DNA of 40,149 nucleotides from an uncultured Microscilla sp. (GTDB lineage: Bacteria; Bacteroidota; Bacteroidia; Cytophagales; Microscillaceae), in the NCBI RefSeq assembly GCF_947493425.1, contig NZ_CANLRP010000072.1, positions 1 to 40,149 of the forward strand, given 5' to 3'. The position numbers and the translations under genes were made by a program. This document shows positions 17,663 through 26,439 of the stretch, piece after piece. Under the pieces are notes generated by a model. That model was not told where the DNA came from. It did not search any database and saw only the letters and a program-made list of their open reading frames with translations. The stretch's first letter is position 1, and each line of letters opens with the position of its first letter.

Positions 17663-19930
17663 ATGGATGCACAAGAAAAGAATAATCTACAAAAACTTTT
17701 GTTGAGCGATGACCCTGCCAATGTGTTACTGGCTGTTCAGTTGCTCTACTCTTATACCCTAGACGAAGACTTGTGGGCGGTTTTATTGTATATTCGCTTG
17801 AGTAATGCTTATGATAAAAGCCTGACTCATGAGCTGTGGCAATTGATTGTGAATAAGGTACCAGCGAAGAAAGTAGAGCATAACCTTCACTTTCAAATTC
17901 GTTTCCAACATGCCAGCGCCAATCATGAGTTAATTATGCTCACTACTTTTCATCAAACAATCCCTCTTAACTTACAACTATGCATTGAATTGCTGCTGAG
18001 CAATGCTGCTCCTGAACCCTCTCCTGTAAAGCTGATAGAATACGCTAACTTTTGTTTAGAACACAACTTAGCTACTCAAAATATCCCATCTTTTCAGAAT
18101 TGTGTCTATCTAAGGTTATACAATCAATACCATAATAGTGTATATGCTCATTCTTTGGATGGGTTGGCAGTGTTTACCAATCTTAAAGAGTTGACCATTA
18201 ATAAAAATATAAAACTTCACCTGCCCGACCAGCTTGACCAACTAAGGTATCTGGAAACGCTTTACTTGAACAATTGCTCGTTGGATGAGTTCCCAAAAGT
18301 AATCTCACGCATTACATCCTTAAAAAAACTACAGGTATACCATTGTGCTTTGCCAAATATTGATGAGAGTATTAGTAACTTGGTAAATTTAGAAGAGTTA
18401 AGGATTGCTTCGGCCAGGCTGACCCAACTGCCTGCCAGCCTTGGTAAGTTGCCAGAAATAAAGTATTTAGAGGTATCGGGTGCTCTATTGACAACTTTGC
18501 CCAATATACTAGGACAATGCCTGAGTTTAGATCAGTTAAATGTAGCAAATAATGAAATAAGGGCATTGCCTGATAGTTTAGGGCAACTTACCCGGCTAAA
18601 AACGTTGGATGTAAGTAATAACCTGCTCAGCAGACTGCCCAATAGCCTAACAGCTTGTAAGCAGCTAGCAGTGCTTCATATTAAAAACAATCAGATAAAA
18701 ACATTGCCTATTAATATAGGTACGCTTGCTCATTTGACATCGTTCAATGCAGAACATAATCAACTAGGTAGTTTGCCTGAGAGCATTGCAGAGATAAGCA
18801 CCTTGGGCAACTTGTTTTTGAATAACAATTACTTGACAAGTTTGCCCGAACAGCTGGGACAACTTAATTGCTTGACCATGTTGTATGTCAACAATAATCA
18901 ACTTACTCAACTGCCCGAAAGCATGACGCAGTTGGTAAACTTGAGGTATTTGTTGTTAAAGAGGAACAAACTCGGTGTGTTGCCAAAGAATATTGGGCGG
19001 TGGCGAAACTTAGAAGTAATCAATCTTAATCATAATCGGTTTGACCATATACCTGAGGCTTTGTTTGATTTGCCCAAGCTTCAGGGGGTAAATATTAGAA
19101 ACAATCAAGTAGCTGTCATTCCCTCCAATGTAGGAAAGGCAACCAATTTACGTAACCTAAACGCGAGTGAAAACTGTATACGAGTATTGCCTGCTTCCAT
19201 AGGAAAACTGGGTACGCACCTGGCAAGCTTACATTTGGCTAAAAACCAATTGACTCAGGTACCAGAAGAAATTGGTAATTTGCTGCACTTGGTAACACTC
19301 GACCTAAGCCATAATCAGCTTACTGAGCTGCCAACAAGCATTACCCAACTCGAAAATTTACAAGAGCTTTACCTGAACAATAATCAGCTGAGGGCTTTAC
19401 CTGCAGCGATTCATCGGTTGAAAAACCTCCGGGTGTTGAAAGTAGATCATAATCAGCTGGAGGAATTGCCTAAAGGTTTAGATCAGTTGCCGTTTTTAAA
19501 AATATTGACAGCTGCGCACAATCAACTAGAAACTTTGCCTGTAAACTTTACCCGTAGCAGCCAATTGCACCAGTTGGTATTGGCACACAATCAACTCAAA
19601 GCATTGCCCAGTGATATAGGAGATTTGAGTAATTTAGTTTTGTTAGACTTACAGGGGAATGCACTGACTGACTTGCCCACAAGCATGAGGCAATGTCAAA
19701 AACTAAAAAAATTATTACTCAATGATAATCAATTGAAAAGTATAAGAGTAGAGGGGTGGCAGGAGCTTCAGTACCTGGCATTGAAAAATAACCAAATGGC
19801 TGTTTTGCCCGAAAACCTGCATCAGTTGGTAGGGCTTAGAACTTTATATTTGAACAACAATCCCATTACAGCCATAGGAAAGAAAAACTTACAGAAATTA
19901 TTTAGAAAGCACACCAATGTGTTGGTGTAA
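17663..19930 (+). CDS. Leucine-rich repeat protein with 25 repeats
   Basis: A 755-residue protein. Residues 1 to about 164 are a helical, non-repeat domain with no recognised family. From about 165 to the end are 25 leucine-rich repeats with a strict 23-residue period of the type LxxLPxxIGxLxxLxxLxLxxN; one repeat (IGKLGTHLASLHL) has 24 and the first has 26. The C-terminal cap ends LQKLFRKHTNVLV. There is no signal peptide or membrane segment, so it is probably cytoplasmic. LRR arrays form curved scaffolds that bind proteins; the target is unknown. It lies 58 bases after pbpC on the same strand with no terminator between, and so may be co-transcribed. A strong terminator follows. Confidence 0.88.
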   Translation: MDAQEKNNLQKLLLSDDPANVLLAVQLLYSYTLDEDLWAVLLYIRLSNAYDKSLTHELWQLIVNKVPAKKVEHNLHFQIRFQHASANHELIMLTTFHQTIPLNLQLCIELLLSNAAPEPSPVKLIEYANFCLEHNLATQNIPSFQNCVYLRLYNQYHNSVYAHSLDGLAVFTNLKELTINKNIKLHLPDQLDQLRYLETLYLNNCSLDEFPKVISRITSLKKLQVYHCALPNIDESISNLVNLEELRIASARLTQLPASLGKLPEIKYLEVSGALLTTLPNILGQCLSLDQLNVANNEIRALPDSLGQLTRLKTLDVSNNLLSRLPNSLTACKQLAVLHIKNNQIKTLPINIGTLAHLTSFNAEHNQLGSLPESIAEISTLGNLFLNNNYLTSLPEQLGQLNCLTMLYVNNNQLTQLPESMTQLVNLRYLLLKRNKLGVLPKNIGRWRNLEVINLNHNRFDHIPEALFDLPKLQGVNIRNNQVAVIPSNVGKATNLRNLNASENCIRVLPASIGKLGTHLASLHLAKNQLTQVPEEIGNLLHLVTLDLSHNQLTELPTSITQLENLQELYLNNNQLRALPAAIHRLKNLRVLKVDHNQLEELPKGLDQLPFLKILTAAHNQLETLPVNFTRSSQLHQLVLAHNQLKALPSDIGDLSNLVLLDLQGNALTDLPTSMRQCQKLKKLLLNDNQLKSIRVEGWQELQYLALKNNQMAVLPENLHQLVGLRTLYLNNNPITAIGKKNLQKLFRKHTNVLV

Positions 19931-19936
19931 GCACAT

Positions 19937-19975
19937 AAAAAAAGCAACTAACTGCACAGTTAGTTGCTTTTTTTT
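19937..19975. terminator. Strong bidirectional terminator
   Basis: An 18-bp perfect stem (19937-19954 with 19957-19974, core GCAACTAACTG) has A and T runs at its ends, so it works on both strands. It lies between the LRR gene (plus) and the thioredoxin-like gene (minus). Confidence 0.95.
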
Positions 19976-19986
19976 AAAAGTAATGC

Positions 19987-20856
19987 TTACTTTTTCTTAT
20001 CAAATTGCTTTTGCAGCTTTTCGATGATTTTTTCTGACTTGGTTTTGGGCATGATTGGGTCAAGCTTACGCAAAACACTAAATAATTGCTTTAAAGTTTT
20101 GGCATCTTTTTGTTGAAACGATTGTGCATATAAATTGTCTAGTATACCTACTGCTACATTGAGGGCACGATCGCCATATTCATCTTTAAAGTCTTGGGTG
20201 TGCGCAAGAAAATACTTAAACTCTCTTGACTCAGGGTCGCGGGTATAGGAAGTCATAATTTTGAACACATTTTTGTCATACAACAACTCTTTATCTGTTA
20301 CTTTCTTGAAGTAATTTTTCGCTACGCTTGCCTCAGCATTATCTACAGCTGCAAGGTATTTATTTAAAAACTCCTTGCTACGGTCTCCTTTGGCAAATTT
20401 TTCGTGTAAGGCAGGAATCTCCAAAGCACTTTTACCTACTTCAATAAATTCGGCAGGTTTCATGTACCCTAGTTTTTTGTATACAAGTTTACCCTCGCCA
20501 TCTACAAACAAGTAAGTAGGCATGGCGGTCACTTTGTATTTAGACGCAATGGGACGCCCTGTTTCAGATTCCACGTTAATTTTTACCGGGATAAAATTGG
20601 TATTATAATATTCTCCTACATTCTTTTTTACAAACACCTGCTTGTCCATCATTTTGCAGGGGCCACACCAAGTGGCGTAAGCATCTATAAAGAGCAATTT
20701 TTTTGTCTTTTTGGCTTTTGCCAAGGCTTCGTCCCAACTACCTTTAAAGAATTGAATACCTTGCTTATCCTCCACTGGAGTTTTGGCTGTAGCCAACTGG
20801 CTGAAAGCAACCAGAGCAATGACTAATAAGAGTGAGTGTTGAACAGTTTTTTTCAT
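19987..20856 (-). CDS. Periplasmic thioredoxin-like protein
   Basis: A 289-residue exported protein: signal peptide about 1-24 (LLLVIALVAFSQLATA), then a thioredoxin fold (about 35-145) with the active site W63-CGPCK68 and the cis-proline region KVTAMPTYLF. The two active cysteines are Cys64 and Cys67. The order SWDEALAKAKKTKKLLFIDAYA before the active site is typical of the DsbD-gamma/Thioredoxin_7-like family. Residues 150-289 are an extra helical domain ending in KKK. Likely a thiol-disulfide exchange protein in the periplasm; its partner is unknown. Confidence 0.87.
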   Translation of the reverse strand: MKKTVQHSLLLVIALVAFSQLATAKTPVEDKQGIQFFKGSWDEALAKAKKTKKLLFIDAYATWCGPCKMMDKQVFVKKNVGEYYNTNFIPVKINVESETGRPIASKYKVTAMPTYLFVDGEGKLVYKKLGYMKPAEFIEVGKSALEIPALHEKFAKGDRSKEFLNKYLAAVDNAEASVAKNYFKKVTDKELLYDKNVFKIMTSYTRDPESREFKYFLAHTQDFKDEYGDRALNVAVGILDNLYAQSFQQKDAKTLKQLFSVLRKLDPIMPKTKSEKIIEKLQKQFDKKK

Positions 20857-21065
20857 AATAGAATTGAATTAAAAGTATGCAACCAGATCCCAGGTTTTGA
20901 GCATTTGGCTTTTTTTTAACACTTTATTGAATGTAAATAATAATTCTTTGAAGGAAAACGTGTACATGAAGTACAAAAGTGTGACTACTGTCAAACTATA
21001 TGTTTACTTTGGTAAACCTACTTTCAAGACCTAAAGTTTAGGTAAGGGCGGTTAATAACATTTTG

Positions 21066-22802
21066 TTAATGTTTTTTGGTGCGGGCAAAAGTTCGTTTGC
21101 GGACTTGAAACCAAACCAAACCAAACAATATGATCAACAAAGGAGGCACCAACATATTGAACCATTGCCATTTAGTACCATCTTGTTCTATTCTTAGCTT
21201 GTCTAGTGGGCGTAAAGTGATTTCTCTGTTTTTGGCCTCAATTAGATTACTCTCATTGACCATATACTCTATTACATTGACAACAAAGTCGCGGTTTTCG
21301 AAGAATACCTTATTTTTTCCTATATAGCCTATCCCCAATTGAGTCGGAACCACTCGTTTGCGTTTGGGTTCAATACGCGCTCCATTGCGAACAAAGTCAC
21401 CATCACTACATACAAACACCTGGGTAGGTATACTTTGGTCTTTTTTTAGTTTTTTGTGTTTTTCCCGATAAGGGTATTTGGTAGGCACGGGCTGTCCGGC
21501 AAACATAGACTTAAAGCTACCCTCGAGCATATATGCCACAGGCAAATGTTTTTGGGTATACTGGCTTGGGTCAGGTTTTTTTTGTGCCTCGTTGTACACT
21601 ATTAAGGCAGGAGTTTTTCGTGTCTTCGAGTATTTAGAGGTAAGCAATAAGGGCGTTTTTTTTATCCCATTTGCTTTTACCGTGTCTATAGTGCTGGCCA
21701 TTTTTAGCTCTACCATTCCTATGTTTTTAGTAGTGAGGTGTTTGCCAAACTGATTGATAAAAGGTTGGTAAGTCCAGCGCACTGGTTGAAAGTTAGGACG
21801 ATTGCCCATGTTGCCTATATTCATGGGAATAGAGCTACTTTGTAAATCCATTACCAAGTCACTGTTGAGGCGCACCCCATACCTAAACAACAAGTCGGTA
21901 AGGTTGTGGTTGTAAGGAAAAGTAAAAGAGCCAGTGCCTCGCATTACACTGTCCATATGTACTCCCACGGCATCTACAAAAAATAGGGCTTTGCCCCCAT
22001 TCATAATATATTGGTCTAGCTTGTACTTATCTACCCGCGAAAAAGCACTGTCTGGCTTTGCCAATACCACGGCATCCAGGGTAGAGTCAATGATCTCACT
22101 GTAGGGTAAGTTTACCCGGAATATTTGGTAGTTTTTAAGTTTGAGTGCACTTTGAAGGTCAGCTATCCGCAAAGGATTGAGCTCACCGTGCCCCTCAAGA
22201 AAGCCTATACGTTTTTTGCGACTGCCTATAATATTTTGAATGGCCGATATTAGGTTAAACTCTACGTTTTCGATAGATTGTTTAATCATTTGTTGCTCTG
22301 CAATGGCGTTGCGGTTGCGGTGTTCATAAATGTTTTTGAGCAGGATGGTACCCATTTCATACTTTTTATAAAAAATCAATGCCCCTGGGTACACTGCTTT
22401 TACAGTACGGGCATCCTTTTTATTGGCCTCTATCGAGGTAGGGCGCACTCCTTTTACTTCGAGGCTATCCAGAAAAGCCTTGCCTTTTTTGCGGTCACTA
22501 AAATCAAACGGGTTCACAAAACGGTATTTGAGCTTATTGCCTGCATATATCTTAAACTCATTGAGTGTTTCACGAATAGCGGTTTGTAAGCGTTTGTAAT
22601 CGGGGGGAAGCTCGCCCTCAAGGTACACATTGATAGACACCTCATCGGGCAGGTTTTTTAAAACTTTTTTGGTGGCAGACGAAATGGTGTACCGTTTTTC
22701 TTCGGTAAGGTCCAGGCGGAAGAAAAATTGTCCCGCAACCAGGTTCAGTATCAGGATGATAGCCAACCCTATAGCAAATTGTATTAGATGTTTTGAACGC
22801 AT
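21066..22802 (-). CDS. gldG: GldG, gliding-motility ABC transporter component
   Basis: A 578-residue protein of the GldG / ABC-type uncharacterised transport family. It has one membrane helix near the N-terminus (FAIGLAIILILNLVAGQFFF), followed by RLDLTEEKRYTISSATKKVL, the diagnostic start of this family. A large extracytoplasmic domain follows, then a C-terminal helix (MLVPPLLIILFGLVWFQV) and a basic cytoplasmic tail. In Flavobacterium johnsoniae GldG works with GldA and GldF as an ABC transporter needed for gliding. Here no gldF is adjacent: downstream is the thioredoxin-like gene and upstream are divergent lipoproteins. The ATG at 22802 begins at the membrane anchor as expected. Confidence 0.9.
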   Translation of the reverse strand: MRSKHLIQFAIGLAIILILNLVAGQFFFRLDLTEEKRYTISSATKKVLKNLPDEVSINVYLEGELPPDYKRLQTAIRETLNEFKIYAGNKLKYRFVNPFDFSDRKKGKAFLDSLEVKGVRPTSIEANKKDARTVKAVYPGALIFYKKYEMGTILLKNIYEHRNRNAIAEQQMIKQSIENVEFNLISAIQNIIGSRKKRIGFLEGHGELNPLRIADLQSALKLKNYQIFRVNLPYSEIIDSTLDAVVLAKPDSAFSRVDKYKLDQYIMNGGKALFFVDAVGVHMDSVMRGTGSFTFPYNHNLTDLLFRYGVRLNSDLVMDLQSSSIPMNIGNMGNRPNFQPVRWTYQPFINQFGKHLTTKNIGMVELKMASTIDTVKANGIKKTPLLLTSKYSKTRKTPALIVYNEAQKKPDPSQYTQKHLPVAYMLEGSFKSMFAGQPVPTKYPYREKHKKLKKDQSIPTQVFVCSDGDFVRNGARIEPKRKRVVPTQLGIGYIGKNKVFFENRDFVVNVIEYMVNESNLIEAKNREITLRPLDKLRIEQDGTKWQWFNMLVPPLLIILFGLVWFQVRKRTFARTKKH

Positions 22803-22876
22803 ACAATAATCTCAAACAATGATTTTTTACATAAAGTGTTTTTGATAACGTGATCAAGCACCTTTTTGTATTTGTA

Positions 22877-22884
22877 CAAATATA
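22877..22884 (-). promoter_or_regulatory. -7 box of gldG
   Basis: On the minus strand this reads TATATTTG, matching TAnnTTTG. It would give a leader of about 65 bases before the gldG ATG. No clear -33 box. Confidence 0.5.
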
Positions 22885-22956
22885 ATCTTTTTTGATCTTG
22901 CCCTAAGAAACTGCCTTTTTTTTTAACAAATTTGTGTCAAACAGTATTCTTATTGT

Positions 22957-23502
22957 ATGAAAACCCTACTATGTGTTGTTATGGGGCTGCTATTATGGAG
23001 TTGCCAGACTAAAAAGGTGAATCAACGAGAGGTGGCTATTTATCAGACTCTGCGGGAGGCTGCTCAACAACAACGCCAGGACGTACACTATTTTACCCGA
23101 CAAGCCCCTGACTCACTGGAGCAGGTATACCAATTAATTGTAAAAAAAGCCACCACTATAGACCAGGCATTGGTAGCTCTAAACGATACATTGGTGCAAA
23201 AGGCAGGCAAAGGAGTAGACACCAAAACCCAAGCACCCAAACAAGCTTATGAAACAGCCCAAACCCACCAAATACTCAAGCCTAAGCTGGTGCAGTTAAA
23301 TCAAACACTGAGGCAGTATTATGAGTTTCTGAAAGTGAAGGCAAAAGGGGTACCTGTGCCCGATCTTAAGGTGTATGATGAAAAGTTGTACAGTCGTTAT
23401 TTTGAAGGGACACCCCTGATACAATGCTTGCAGATGTTGCAGCAACTAAGAAATGATGTATGGTTTAACGCCAACCTGGTAAGTCAACGGTTGAGCTATT
23501 AA
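22957..23502 (+). CDS. Small lipoprotein resembling the GldM N-terminal domain, copy A
   Basis: A 181-residue lipoprotein (MKTLLCVVMGLLLWSC, lipobox Cys16). The rest is helical. The ending YFEGTPLIQCLQMLQQLRNDVWFNA strongly recalls the end of the GldM N-terminal periplasmic domain, where a Phe-x-Gly-x-Pro turn leads into a helix with a QNDV-like motif. The recall is from memory of the family and was not tested. The protein lacks the GldM membrane helix and later domains, and is anchored by lipid instead. It is divergent from gldG and 7 bases upstream of copy B. Confidence 0.72.
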   Translation: MKTLLCVVMGLLLWSCQTKKVNQREVAIYQTLREAAQQQRQDVHYFTRQAPDSLEQVYQLIVKKATTIDQALVALNDTLVQKAGKGVDTKTQAPKQAYETAQTHQILKPKLVQLNQTLRQYYEFLKVKAKGVPVPDLKVYDEKLYSRYFEGTPLIQCLQMLQQLRNDVWFNANLVSQRLSY

Positions 23503-23509
23503 CGAAACA

Positions 23510-24142
23510 ATGAGCTATTTTTCCAGATGGATGGTCTGTATATTGGGAGGTATTATTTGCCTTAGTAGTTGTAACAAGACTGGTAAAACCTTGAACCCGG
23601 CACGGGAACAAAAAATACTTGAAACTTTGCAACAACGTAGCCATTGGTGGCACCAAGAGCACAAGTGGTTTGTAAACAATCTAAAGCAACATCCCAACCA
23701 CCCGGCTAAAGCCCAACTGCCTGTCATTGAAAAATTGCTGAACCACACCTATGAACTGGTAGAGTATATAGAACGGGTAAAAGCCGATTTGGTCAGAATT
23801 GTGGGCAAAAATAAAGACCCTGAGACTGGGTTGCCTGTACATATCAACAGAAAACATGAAGTAGGGCGTTTTTTCAAATACTTTGAGTCTGAGTTTCATG
23901 CCAATTACTCGTTTTTCTATACCCTGCTCAACCGACAATTAACGGCTGCCCATAAGCCCACAGTGGTCAATAGGTTTGGTGGGGCATACGGGCTCGACAA
24001 TTATGAAACAACCTTTGGCGATACTGCGCTTATAGAAGCCTTACAAGCCTTGGTTTTGTTACAAATCAAGGCTTTTGAAGACGCCCATCTTTTATGGAAA
24101 GATGCTGGGTTTGACCATAGGAACTTTGAGCCTGCATTGTGA
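23510..24142 (+). CDS. Small lipoprotein resembling the GldM N-terminal domain, copy B
   Basis: A 210-residue lipoprotein (ILGGIICLSSC, lipobox Cys21). Two blocks are GldM-like: VEYIERVKADLVRIVGKNKD followed by PETGLP, matching the helix and loop that follow the first long helix of GldM; and the closing TFGDTALIEALQALVLLQIK, similar in position to the end of that domain. It is a distant relative of copy A in layout. Copy A, copy B and the AraC-type gene are spaced by 7 and 21 bases, so they form one operon. Function unknown; a periplasmic envelope role is likely. Confidence 0.72.
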   Translation: MSYFSRWMVCILGGIICLSSCNKTGKTLNPAREQKILETLQQRSHWWHQEHKWFVNNLKQHPNHPAKAQLPVIEKLLNHTYELVEYIERVKADLVRIVGKNKDPETGLPVHINRKHEVGRFFKYFESEFHANYSFFYTLLNRQLTAAHKPTVVNRFGGAYGLDNYETTFGDTALIEALQALVLLQIKAFEDAHLLWKDAGFDHRNFEPAL

Positions 24143-24163
24143 GATAAATTTAGAACAAGTTTT

Positions 24164-25042
24164 ATGAAAAACACCAAAAAAAATCTACCTGTCCTGTGTA
24201 TCGAACAATTCAAGAACGACAAGCCCTATTTGCCTTATTTTTACATCAAAAAGTTTGAAGAGCACGTGCGCGACTATGATTTTATTAGTAAATCGCACCG
24301 CCACGACTTCTTTTTTATGGTGTATTTTACCCAAGGTTCGGGCACCCATACCATCGATTTTGTGACTTATCCTATTCAGCCTGGTCAGGTTTTTTTTATG
24401 TCACCAGCTCAAGTACATTCCTGGGAGCTATCGGCAGACATAGATGGCTTTGTGGTATTTTTTAGTGCCGAGTTTTACCTCAAAGACTTTGCACAACATA
24501 AGTTGTTCAACTTTCCGTTTTTTAATACCACCCAATACCAACCCCTGTTAGAACTACCTGTTTCGCACACGACCATGGTTTCTCAAATATTTGAAGAAAT
24601 GTATGCCGAGTTTAGACAACAAGCCAAACAAGTAGACGAAGTACTGCAGGCTTACCTCAATATTTTGCTGGTCAAGCTTTCGCGTATTTATCAGCAACAC
24701 ACTACTGCCAACGTTTCCGGGCACTTGATGCACCAAATCAGGCAGTTAGAAACGCTCATCAATGAACATTACATACAAGAAAAAAGTGTTCAGGCTTATG
24801 CCAAAATGATGCACCTTTCGGTAAAACAGCTCAACCATGTGTGCAAAACTGCCCTTAATAAATCAACCTCAGAGCTTATTCAGGATCGGGTAGTGTTAGA
24901 AGCCAAGCGTTTGTTGGTGCATTCTGACCTAACTATTGCCCAAATAGGGGCACACCTGGAGTATTTTGACAATGCGTATTTTGCTCGTTTTTTCAAAAAA
25001 GTGACAGGGCTTACCCCCGATCAATTTCGTAAAGCTGTCTGA
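24164..25042 (+). CDS. AraC family transcriptional regulator
   Basis: A 292-residue protein. The N-terminal cupin-like sensor domain (about 25-165) contains HRHDFFFMVYFTQGSGTHTI and PGQVFFMSPAQVHSWE, typical of AraC-type arms. The C-terminal double helix-turn-helix is about 208-290, with the second motif LTIAQIGAHLEYFDNAYFAR followed by FKKVTGLTPDQFRK. It binds DNA and probably a small effector. It sits last in the operon with the two GldM-like lipoproteins, so it may regulate them or the divergent gldG (inference). Confidence 0.92.
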   Translation: MKNTKKNLPVLCIEQFKNDKPYLPYFYIKKFEEHVRDYDFISKSHRHDFFFMVYFTQGSGTHTIDFVTYPIQPGQVFFMSPAQVHSWELSADIDGFVVFFSAEFYLKDFAQHKLFNFPFFNTTQYQPLLELPVSHTTMVSQIFEEMYAEFRQQAKQVDEVLQAYLNILLVKLSRIYQQHTTANVSGHLMHQIRQLETLINEHYIQEKSVQAYAKMMHLSVKQLNHVCKTALNKSTSELIQDRVVLEAKRLLVHSDLTIAQIGAHLEYFDNAYFARFFKKVTGLTPDQFRKAV

Positions 25043-25094
25043 TTTGTACCACAAAAACCGCCATTTGTCCAGCCAATTGCCTCAAGTGTATGAT

Positions 25095-25102
25095 TAACTT
25101 TG
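25095..25102 (+). promoter_or_regulatory. -7 box of the DUF983 gene
   Basis: TAACTTTG matches TAnnTTTG and is identical to the tmRNA -7 box. It lies 31 bases before the ATG at 25134. A Shine-Dalgarno-like AGGAG also lies at 25123-25127, which is uncommon in this phylum. Confidence 0.6.
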
Positions 25103-25133
25103 TAACCATAAATATTACAAACAGGAGTGCATT

Positions 25134-25526
25134 ATGAACAAGTTAATACATTTAGTGAAAGGGGATTGCCCACATTGTCAAAAGGGCAAAATCTTTACCC
25201 ATCGACAATTCTATCATCCCACCAGGTTTAGCGATATGCACGAAAAGTGTGAACACTGTGGGGGTTCATTTTTACCCGAACCAGGGTTTTATGTAGGAGC
25301 CATGTATGTAAGCTATGCATTGGCGATTCCAGTGGCTTTTTTGTTGGCAATGGGGTTATATTATGGGGCAGGCGTATCAGATGTGACCGCCATGGTGGCA
25401 ATGATTGCTGGCATTGTGTTGTTTACCCCCATTAACTTTCGCTTGTCGCGGTTGATCTGGTTGTACTTGTTTGGTACAGCAAAAAAATACCAGAAAAAGA
25501 CATCCATCACTCTACCACAAGACTAA
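25134..25526 (+). CDS. DUF983 family membrane protein
   Basis: A 130-residue protein. A zinc-ribbon-like N-terminus has CPHC (Cys12, Cys15) and CEHC (Cys39, Cys42), followed by GGSFLPEPGFYVGAMYVSYA and two membrane helices (about 56-78 and 84-104). This is the layout of DUF983. Function is not established. It has its own promoter and is followed by a terminator. Confidence 0.88.
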   Translation: MNKLIHLVKGDCPHCQKGKIFTHRQFYHPTRFSDMHEKCEHCGGSFLPEPGFYVGAMYVSYALAIPVAFLLAMGLYYGAGVSDVTAMVAMIAGIVLFTPINFRLSRLIWLYLFGTAKKYQKKTSITLPQD

Positions 25527-25651
25527 TTATATTTATTATCACATCAGGCCAATTGATATACCTTCATCCTCAACCGGTACAATATGACCATGAAATGAAT
25601 TTTCAACCAGTGATCCTATGCACTAATTATAAACATATTTTTATATAATAA

Positions 25652-25686
25652 AACCCCGGCAGAAAGACTACCGGGGTTACTTTTTT
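25652..25686. terminator. Bidirectional terminator
   Basis: The stem AACCCCGG/CCGGGGTT (25652-25659 with 25671-25678) is followed on the plus strand by six T (25681-25686), and on the minus strand by TTTTATT. It serves the DUF983 gene and the convergent ParE-like gene. Confidence 0.9.
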
Positions 25687-25707
25687 ATTGAAAAAACAGA
25701 CTAAACT

Positions 25708-26439
25708 TTATTGTTGCCCACCTTCAGGTTTATTAGTATCGTTTAAGTCATCCAGCGAAATATCTTGTACATCAGGTATTTCTTCTTTTTCCTTATTATC
25801 ATCGGCAAGCAATTCTGCCTCTAGTGCTTTCATTGCCTCGTCATCCATTCCATCGCTGGCAGGAGTACCCGATGTTTTCATTTTAGCGAGTAAAGCATCC
25901 ATTTCGGCAGATGTATCAGGTGTTTCTTTAGTTTCGGGAGGGGCACCTGTATTGGTTTGGGTAGTAGGAGTTTCTACTGTGGGTGTCTCTACAGTAGGAG
26001 TTTCCACCTTTGGGGTCTCTACAGTAGGAGTTTCTACTACTTCAGGTGCAGGCTGACTTTCCGCCGCTTTTACCTGAGTAGCCAGTGCCGCCGCTTCAGC
26101 ATCTGCTGCCACCTGCGCTGCTTTGGTATCTAGTTGCCCTAGTAATGCCTGGTTTTGTTCAGCCATTTGGCGCATGTGAAACACCGACCTGATAGATACT
26201 TTTTCGGTATTGAATGTATACAGTATTTTATAATACCCTACAGTAATGAACTTATAAGGTACTTTTTCGCCACTCAACAAAGGTTCAGGCTTGCCCGCCT
26301 GATAGGTTTCGTGCAAGTTGTCGGCACCTGCTACTATAGTCTCAATAGTGGTTTTTGCTGCGGCAGGGTCAACAGCTGCCAAACGTTGGTGAATTTGCTG
26401 CAAGTCTACCTTGGCAGCACCAGTCCAGATAGTTACCAT
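25708..26439 (-). CDS. ParE/RelE-like toxin domain with long acidic repetitive tail
   Basis: A 243-residue protein. Residues 1 to about 96 look like a ParE/RelE-family toxin: VTIWTGAAKVDLQQIHQRLA opens the first strand and helix, then KPEPLLSGEKVPYKFITVGYY, KILYTF and VSIRSVFHMRQ. This is the usual order of ELGRPEPL-like loop, PYR-like strand and FHTRQ-like end. Such toxins poison DNA gyrase (ParE) or cut mRNA (RelE); which applies is undetermined. Typical members are 90-105 residues. Here 145 more follow: an Ala-rich helical segment, five VETPT/K repeats (135-159), and a strongly acidic Asp/Glu/Ala tail. The ATG overlaps the stop of the upstream partner by 7 bases, as in translationally coupled toxin-antitoxin pairs. 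Confidence 0.68.
   Translation of the reverse strand: MVTIWTGAAKVDLQQIHQRLAAVDPAAAKTTIETIVAGADNLHETYQAGKPEPLLSGEKVPYKFITVGYYKILYTFNTEKVSIRSVFHMRQMAEQNQALLGQLDTKAAQVAADAEAAALATQVKAAESQPAPEVVETPTVETPKVETPTVETPTVETPTTQTNTGAPPETKETPDTSAEMDALLAKMKTSGTPASDGMDDEAMKALEAELLADDNKEKEEIPDVQDISLDDLNDTNKPEGGQQ
25963..26037 (-). repeat. Five 15-bp tandem repeats encoding VETPT
   Basis: Five near-identical 15-base units encode VETPT/VETPK in the tail of the ParE-like gene. In-frame units of this size can expand or contract by slippage without breaking the frame. Confidence 0.85.

Noticed and set aside
25688..26056. 122-residue plus-strand frame rich in Ser/Val/Gly
   Set aside because: It is the opposite strand of the VETPT repeats and tail of the ParE-like gene.
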